DNA of 64,000 bases from positions 1 to 64,000 of the forward strand of contig CAYRBI010000007.1 of the NCBI GenBank assembly GCA_964422415.1, in the 5' to 3' direction. A program made the translations under genes and the position numbers. This stretch comes from OLB16 sp964422415. GTDB taxonomy: Bacteria > Hinthialibacterota > Hinthialibacteria > OLB16. Below are positions 60,301 to 64,000 of this stretch, one piece after another. Position 1 is the first letter of the stretch, and every line of letters begins with the position of its first letter. The notes under the pieces were generated by a model. The model did no database searches and was not told where the DNA came from. It worked only from the letters and a program-made list of their open reading frames with translations.

Positions 60301-62106
60301 TCAAACTGATGTACGAGTATCTGCAAGCCCCATATACAGACGGGCACCCACAACGAATATCCCTCCCAAGAAGGCCATCAACATTGCGATCAACAAAATC
60401 CTCGACCGATACGGTCCCACTTTCTGTGGATTCGGCGCCGCTTGGTAAAGAACTTGAACACCACTTCGGGAAGCCTGCTGAGCGGATACCATCGATATCT
60501 GTATCTCCCCAGCCTTGGTTGCCAGATTATCTGCAATGCTTGACATCTTGGTGGCCTCACGGGTTAGTCCTGCGATTAGAACCTCATTCTCCGAAACAGA
60601 CCTCGCTGACTCCTGACGTTGCCGGTCAAAAACACTAAGAATGTCCTGCTTAATTCTCAAGAGACACATATCTCGTTGAACTTTCAATCTCACCTCGGAA
60701 AGCTCTTTACGGTCATTTTCATAATTGCTCCGTAGAATATCAAGCATCGCTTTGCTTTGAGCAATGCCTTCATTCTTTGCATCGATCTGTTGATCAATCA
60801 AATCCTGTTTCTCACGGAGCTCAGCAATAAGACGTATCAATTCATTACGTCTTAAATGGTATGACATCAGTTTCTGTATAGAGGTTTGGACATCCACCAT
60901 GGCGGCTGAGTGAAGCTTCCCTACTTCTTGATAAAGGGGATTCCCTTCTTCAGTCTTCAACGTAGAAGTAGCTTTCCCAATATTGACACCCCCCTGCAAG
61001 AAAGCTTGCCAGAGGGCATTGTCGGTGATGGCTTTATTCAGAGTGATCTTCTGTGGAACTTGATTGATTAATAGATCAAGGACAGAAAAACGCTTCTCGG
61101 CGACAACGATTTCGCGGCTCGCACTAGCCAAATCCGCGAGAACCGTGGATAGTTCTTTTGTATAGCCATCATATTCGAGTTTCAGGGCATCGTAACCTTT
61201 AGCCTTTTTGAATTCCTTCAAGTCCTTTTGACGATCGACATAATCTTTAACACGCCGTTTTATGCGGGCAATGATGTCATCCGAGGAAGGAGAGCCATTT
61301 TCAATGTCCTCACCCATACGGTAGGTGGTCTCCATTAATTCACCAATCCAGACTCCATCTCTCTCCTGTTCGTTCACTCGATCTTTGAGTTCCTCGATAA
61401 GGAGTTTGTTGATTTGCAGAGTCGAGGTGAGGTTAAGGATCTCAGACTCAAAGGTAATACACTGTTCCGATTGCTTGGCAAGTTTCTGTTTATTAAGACC
61501 AACATCAGCCTTCAAAGTTGAAGTCGCCAGTTTGACTTCAGCCCGGCTTAGGGAATCCTCAGCCTTTTGGGTGACATCACCCATAAATTTGCCAAGATCG
61601 CCAACCCCTTCCATGTAGATGGCCTTAGTACGCTCAATCACCGCTTTAACCCATTGATTCGCCATATGACTTGCAAGTTCAGGATCTTTGGAATGGGCGA
61701 TAAGTTGGACCATTGGAATCAAATCCCGCATAACACCTGTCCTACGTTCCACTTCTGTTTTGAGGGCGCGTTGGTACTTGAGGAAGGTAAAGTTCTCATC
61801 GATAACCCCCTCAACCAAGAGTGCATCATACGCTGTTTTCTTTACCTCAACCGACTCAGTTAACGCGACCAGCATTTCCGGTGCGAGAGGTGCTGCTTCA
61901 CCGGTCAATTCCACCTCAGGAGCACGCAGTACAAGGGCAGCTTTGGATTCATAGACATTGGGAATCATCAGGAGGTAGCAGATAGTCCCACCTCCAACAA
62001 GCACCGTTAAAAGCACGATGCGAAAAAGATACCGCCGCACCTCACGAACAATATCTGGTAAGGTAATCTCATTTGGTGGGAGAGAATTAGGTAAAGCCTC
62101 TGACAC
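60301..62106 (-). CDS. Wzz-like polysaccharide co-polymerase (no kinase domain)
   Basis: The 601-residue protein has two membrane segments, near residue 30-48 (LFRIVLLTVLVGGGTICYLL) and near 575-595 (ILLIAMLMAFLGGIFVVGA), and a long periplasmic region of ~500 residues rich in coiled coil, with a PNVYESKAALVLR Wzz motif after the first helix. This is the PCP architecture that sets chain length. No cytoplasmic tyrosine-kinase domain follows. GTG 62106 has GGAG 6 bases upstream. It faces the glycan genes convergently, so it is transcribed separately. Confidence 0.82.
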   Translation of the reverse strand: MSEALPNSLPPNEITLPDIVREVRRYLFRIVLLTVLVGGGTICYLLMIPNVYESKAALVLRAPEVELTGEAAPLAPEMLVALTESVEVKKTAYDALLVEGVIDENFTFLKYQRALKTEVERRTGVMRDLIPMVQLIAHSKDPELASHMANQWVKAVIERTKAIYMEGVGDLGKFMGDVTQKAEDSLSRAEVKLATSTLKADVGLNKQKLAKQSEQCITFESEILNLTSTLQINKLLIEELKDRVNEQERDGVWIGELMETTYRMGEDIENGSPSSDDIIARIKRRVKDYVDRQKDLKEFKKAKGYDALKLEYDGYTKELSTVLADLASASREIVVAEKRFSVLDLLINQVPQKITLNKAITDNALWQAFLQGGVNIGKATSTLKTEEGNPLYQEVGKLHSAAMVDVQTSIQKLMSYHLRRNELIRLIAELREKQDLIDQQIDAKNEGIAQSKAMLDILRSNYENDRKELSEVRLKVQRDMCLLRIKQDILSVFDRQRQESARSVSENEVLIAGLTREATKMSSIADNLATKAGEIQISMVSAQQASRSGVQVLYQAAPNPQKVGPYRSRILLIAMLMAFLGGIFVVGARLYMGLADTRTSV

Positions 62107-62273
62107 AATATTCTCCTAGTTTAAACCTGACACGGAGGGTAAACTACCCGATGGAACTCGCGGTTTGAAGGGGTGAAGCATCCTGTAGATGGACCTGGGG
62201 CTACCTCCCGCCCGCCTGGTGTTGTACCGTCCCCTTGTTGTTAGGGTGATCCTTATTACACAGGAGATACGCC

Positions 62274-62828
62274 ATGACTGGACTGTGGATCTTATTGGGA
62301 GTCCTTGTCGTTCTATGTTTCGCATTGGGAGGTCTGTATAACGCACTGGTACGGCGCAAACAACAAGTCAAAAACGCCTGGGCACAAATCGATGTCCAGC
62401 TCAAACGCCGTTATGACCTGATCCCCAACCTGGTCGAAACTGCCAAGGGCTACATCAAGCATGAACGCGAAACCCTCGAGGCGGTGGTCAAGGCGCGTCA
62501 GATGGCGATCGATGCCTCCTCGGTCAAGGACAAAATCGCTGCGGAGAATATGCTCACCTCCACGCTTCGCTCACTCTTCGCGGTGGCCGAGGCTTACCCC
62601 GATTTGAAAGCTAACCAGAACATGCTCGCGCTTCAGGAAGAACTCACCTCGACCGAAAACAAGATCGGCTTTGCGCGCCAGTTCTACAACGACCAAGTGA
62701 TGAAGTATAACACGCAACGTGAGACCTTCCCCACAGTCTTGATCGCGAACACCTTTGGTTTCGGCCCGGAGGAGTTCTTCGAGATTGAGTTCGCCGCGGA
62801 GCGGGAAGCCCCGAAGGTCCAATTCTGA
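62274..62828 (+). CDS. lemA: LemA family protein
   Basis: The 184-residue protein has one N-terminal membrane segment and the LemA signature YNALVRRKQQVKNAWAQIDVQLKRR-type stretch, then DLIPNLVETAKGYIKHE and helical repeats ending in FGFGPEEFFEIE. Its role is not known; it is anchored with the helical domain outside the cytoplasm. CAGGAGA precedes ATG 62274. It lies 24 bases before an HtpX-like protease gene, a pairing common in bacteria, suggesting the two cooperate in membrane protein quality control. Confidence 0.92.
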   Translation: MTGLWILLGVLVVLCFALGGLYNALVRRKQQVKNAWAQIDVQLKRRYDLIPNLVETAKGYIKHERETLEAVVKARQMAIDASSVKDKIAAENMLTSTLRSLFAVAEAYPDLKANQNMLALQEELTSTENKIGFARQFYNDQVMKYNTQRETFPTVLIANTFGFGPEEFFEIEFAAEREAPKVQF

Positions 62829-62852
62829 TTTTCTATCAAATCGCTTCCAGCA

Positions 62853-63794
62853 ATGTATGAACTGATCCGGGCAAATAAGAGAAATTCCTGGTTTCTGGTT
62901 CTCATCACCCTGATAATCCTGGTGGGTCTCTGCTGGACCATTGGCCTGGCGGTGGGACATGGAGATCCAGGGGCTGGGGCAATGGGGATCCTAGTGGGGG
63001 TAGTGGTCTGTTTCATCCTCCTTCTATTCAGTTGGTATGGAGGCCGCAGCCTCATCCTTTCCATGAGTAATGCGCGGAAGCTCTCGCATGAGGACCAACC
63101 ACGGCTCTTTAACATTGTGGAAGAGATGTCCATCTCCGCTGGGATCCCAATGCCAGATGTTTACCTCATCGAAGATAGCGCGCCGAATGCGTTCGCCACT
63201 GGACGCGACCCGGAGCACTCCGCGGTGGCGGTAACCACGGGACTACTGGATAGGCTGAATCGTGATGAACTCCAGGGGGTCATTGCCCATGAGATGTCTC
63301 ACATTCAGAACTTCGATATCCGTTTCGCCATGCTCATGGCGGTTTTGGTGGGTGCCATCGCTCTGATCTCGGATGCCTTCTGGCGTGGATTCTTCCGGAC
63401 GGGGAGAAGATCAAGCCGTAACTCCAAGGGGGGAGGGGGTGGTCAGGTTTTATTACTACTGCTCGCTCTCCTGTTTGCGATCTTGGCTCCTTTACTTGGC
63501 AAGATCATTCAATTGGCTGTCTCCCGTCAACGGGAATACTTGGCGGATGCAAGTGCGGCGGAACTAACCCGCTACCCCGAAGGGCTTGCCCAGGCTCTCC
63601 TCAAAATTTCACAGGACAACAAGGTCCTGGAGGCCGCAAACCGTGCCACACAACACCTGTATATCGTAAATCCCATCAAACCCTTCGAAGATCGCGCTAA
63701 TGCCTTGTTTTCCACCCACCCGCCTATCGAAGAGAGAGTGGCCCGTCTGCGCTCCATCGCTCAGATCCATCAATGGAGCCACAGGGTATCTTGA
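62853..63794 (+). CDS. M48 family membrane zinc metalloprotease (HtpX-like)
   Basis: The 313-residue protein has two N-terminal membrane helices, the zinc motif HEMSH in GVIAHEMSHIQNFDIRF, two further hydrophobic segments after it (ALISDAFW..., LLLLLALLFAILAPLLG), and the third zinc ligand Glu in REYLADASAAELT. It ends with a THPPIEERVARLRSI block typical of HtpX. It degrades misfolded or damaged inner-membrane proteins. Encoded 24 bases after lemA and probably in the same transcript. Confidence 0.92.
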   Translation: MYELIRANKRNSWFLVLITLIILVGLCWTIGLAVGHGDPGAGAMGILVGVVVCFILLLFSWYGGRSLILSMSNARKLSHEDQPRLFNIVEEMSISAGIPMPDVYLIEDSAPNAFATGRDPEHSAVAVTTGLLDRLNRDELQGVIAHEMSHIQNFDIRFAMLMAVLVGAIALISDAFWRGFFRTGRRSSRNSKGGGGGQVLLLLLALLFAILAPLLGKIIQLAVSRQREYLADASAAELTRYPEGLAQALLKISQDNKVLEAANRATQHLYIVNPIKPFEDRANALFSTHPPIEERVARLRSIAQIHQWSHRVS

Positions 63795-63840
63795 CAGAAT
63801 CGGGCTCCTTGATAGTTTACCGGGCTGAGATCAATCGGTG

Positions 63841-63914
63841 GCCCTATCGTCTAGCGGTTAGGACGTAGCCCTCTCAAGGCTAAAGCCCGGGTTCAATTCC
63901 CGGTAGGGTCACCA
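63841..63914 (+). tRNA. tRNA-Glu (CTC anticodon)
   Basis: The acceptor stem (GGCCCTA/TAGGGTC), the D arm with GTCT/GGAC, and the anticodon stem TAGCC/GGCTA with loop CTCTCAA (anticodon CTC) are all present, as is a 3' CCA (63912-63914). The T loop reads TTCAATT, but the T stem is one base short on its 3' side (TTCCGG where CCCGG is expected), leaving an irregular 4-bp stem. Either a real peculiarity or a sequence error. Confidence 0.85.
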
Positions 63915-63956
63915 CCCCCGCCCGGCATTTAATCGTTTTCGAGAGGTTACACCAGG

Positions 63957-64000
63957 ATGCCTCCAATACTCCGCCAATCCCCCCTTTTCAACACTGGATT
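63957..64000 (+). CDS. Possible start of a gene cut by window end
   Basis: An ATG at 63957 is preceded by GAGAGG about 9 bases upstream and opens a frame (MPPILRQSPLFNTG) that runs off the window. Too short to identify; the start could be chance. Confidence 0.25.
   Translation, partial: MPPILRQSPLFNTG

Overview
The window looks like a metagenome-assembled, moderately GC-rich diderm bacterium from an uncultured or little-cultured lineage. It holds two 100-base runs of N (11859-11958 and 42538-42637), and one of them is flanked by an exact 55-base duplication that is an assembly overlap. A cell with an outer membrane is suggested by two LolA-like proteins and a Wzx/Wzy/PCP polysaccharide system. 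Many Gfo/Idh/MocA oxidoreductases, a CBM9-like secreted protein, a large GH13 protein, a GH42-like hydrolase, a URO-D family protein in a sugar-type cluster and a dockerin-like tail on a subtilase resemble carbohydrate-degrading candidate phyla such as Sumerlaeota or Hydrogenedentota. That placement is inference, and no rRNA is present to test it.

Region 1 (1-10.2 kb): secreted CBM9-like protein, two LolA-like proteins, HAD-IIA phosphatase, polyprenol-phosphate mannosyltransferase, pgi and rpiB, an unusual response regulator, a Gfo/Idh dehydrogenase and ftsY. Region 2 (10.2-15.7 kb): an orphan MNT nucleotidyltransferase, a Tat-exported Gfo/Idh dehydrogenase, three tandem PIN toxin-antitoxin modules with matching promoters and a nearly identical block shared by two toxins, then two hsp20 genes. 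Region 3 (15.8-22.6 kb): a tight five-gene run of Gfo/Idh dehydrogenase, uvrB, two cytoplasmic beta-propeller proteins and a URO-D family protein, followed on the other strand by a 29-residue basic protein gene. Region 4 (22.8-39.5 kb): multihaem cytochrome, rsmG, rpsU, mazG with an extremely acidic protein and a nucleoside-hydrolase-like exported protein, a CAU-anticodon tRNA, a 1400-residue subtilase, a 1161-residue GH13 protein, rpmG, a lone HPt protein, a YqeY-type protein and an exported alkaline-phosphatase-superfamily enzyme.

Region 5 (39.6-62.1 kb) is a surface-polysaccharide locus. It has nucleotide-sugar epimerases, UDP-GlcNAc 2-epimerase, a VioA-like sugar aminotransferase, an ATP-grasp ligase, an epimerase and a metallophosphoesterase joined by start-stop overlaps, Wzx flippase, a GT56 (WecF-like) transferase, GT2 and GT4 transferases, a Wzy-like polymerase and a Wzz-like co-polymerase. 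From about 48.7 kb to about 59.6 kb the DNA becomes very AT-rich (single 60-base lines as low as about 13-30% GC by hand count, against about 53% outside). The right edge falls inside a GT4 gene, as expected for an exchanged serotype-type island. Region 6 (62.2-64 kb) holds lemA, an HtpX-like protease, tRNA-Glu and the start of a possible further gene. Small dispersed palindromic repeats occur between convergent genes near 2.95 and 4.85 kb and again in a 616-base repeat-filled spacer at 44.9-45.5 kb.
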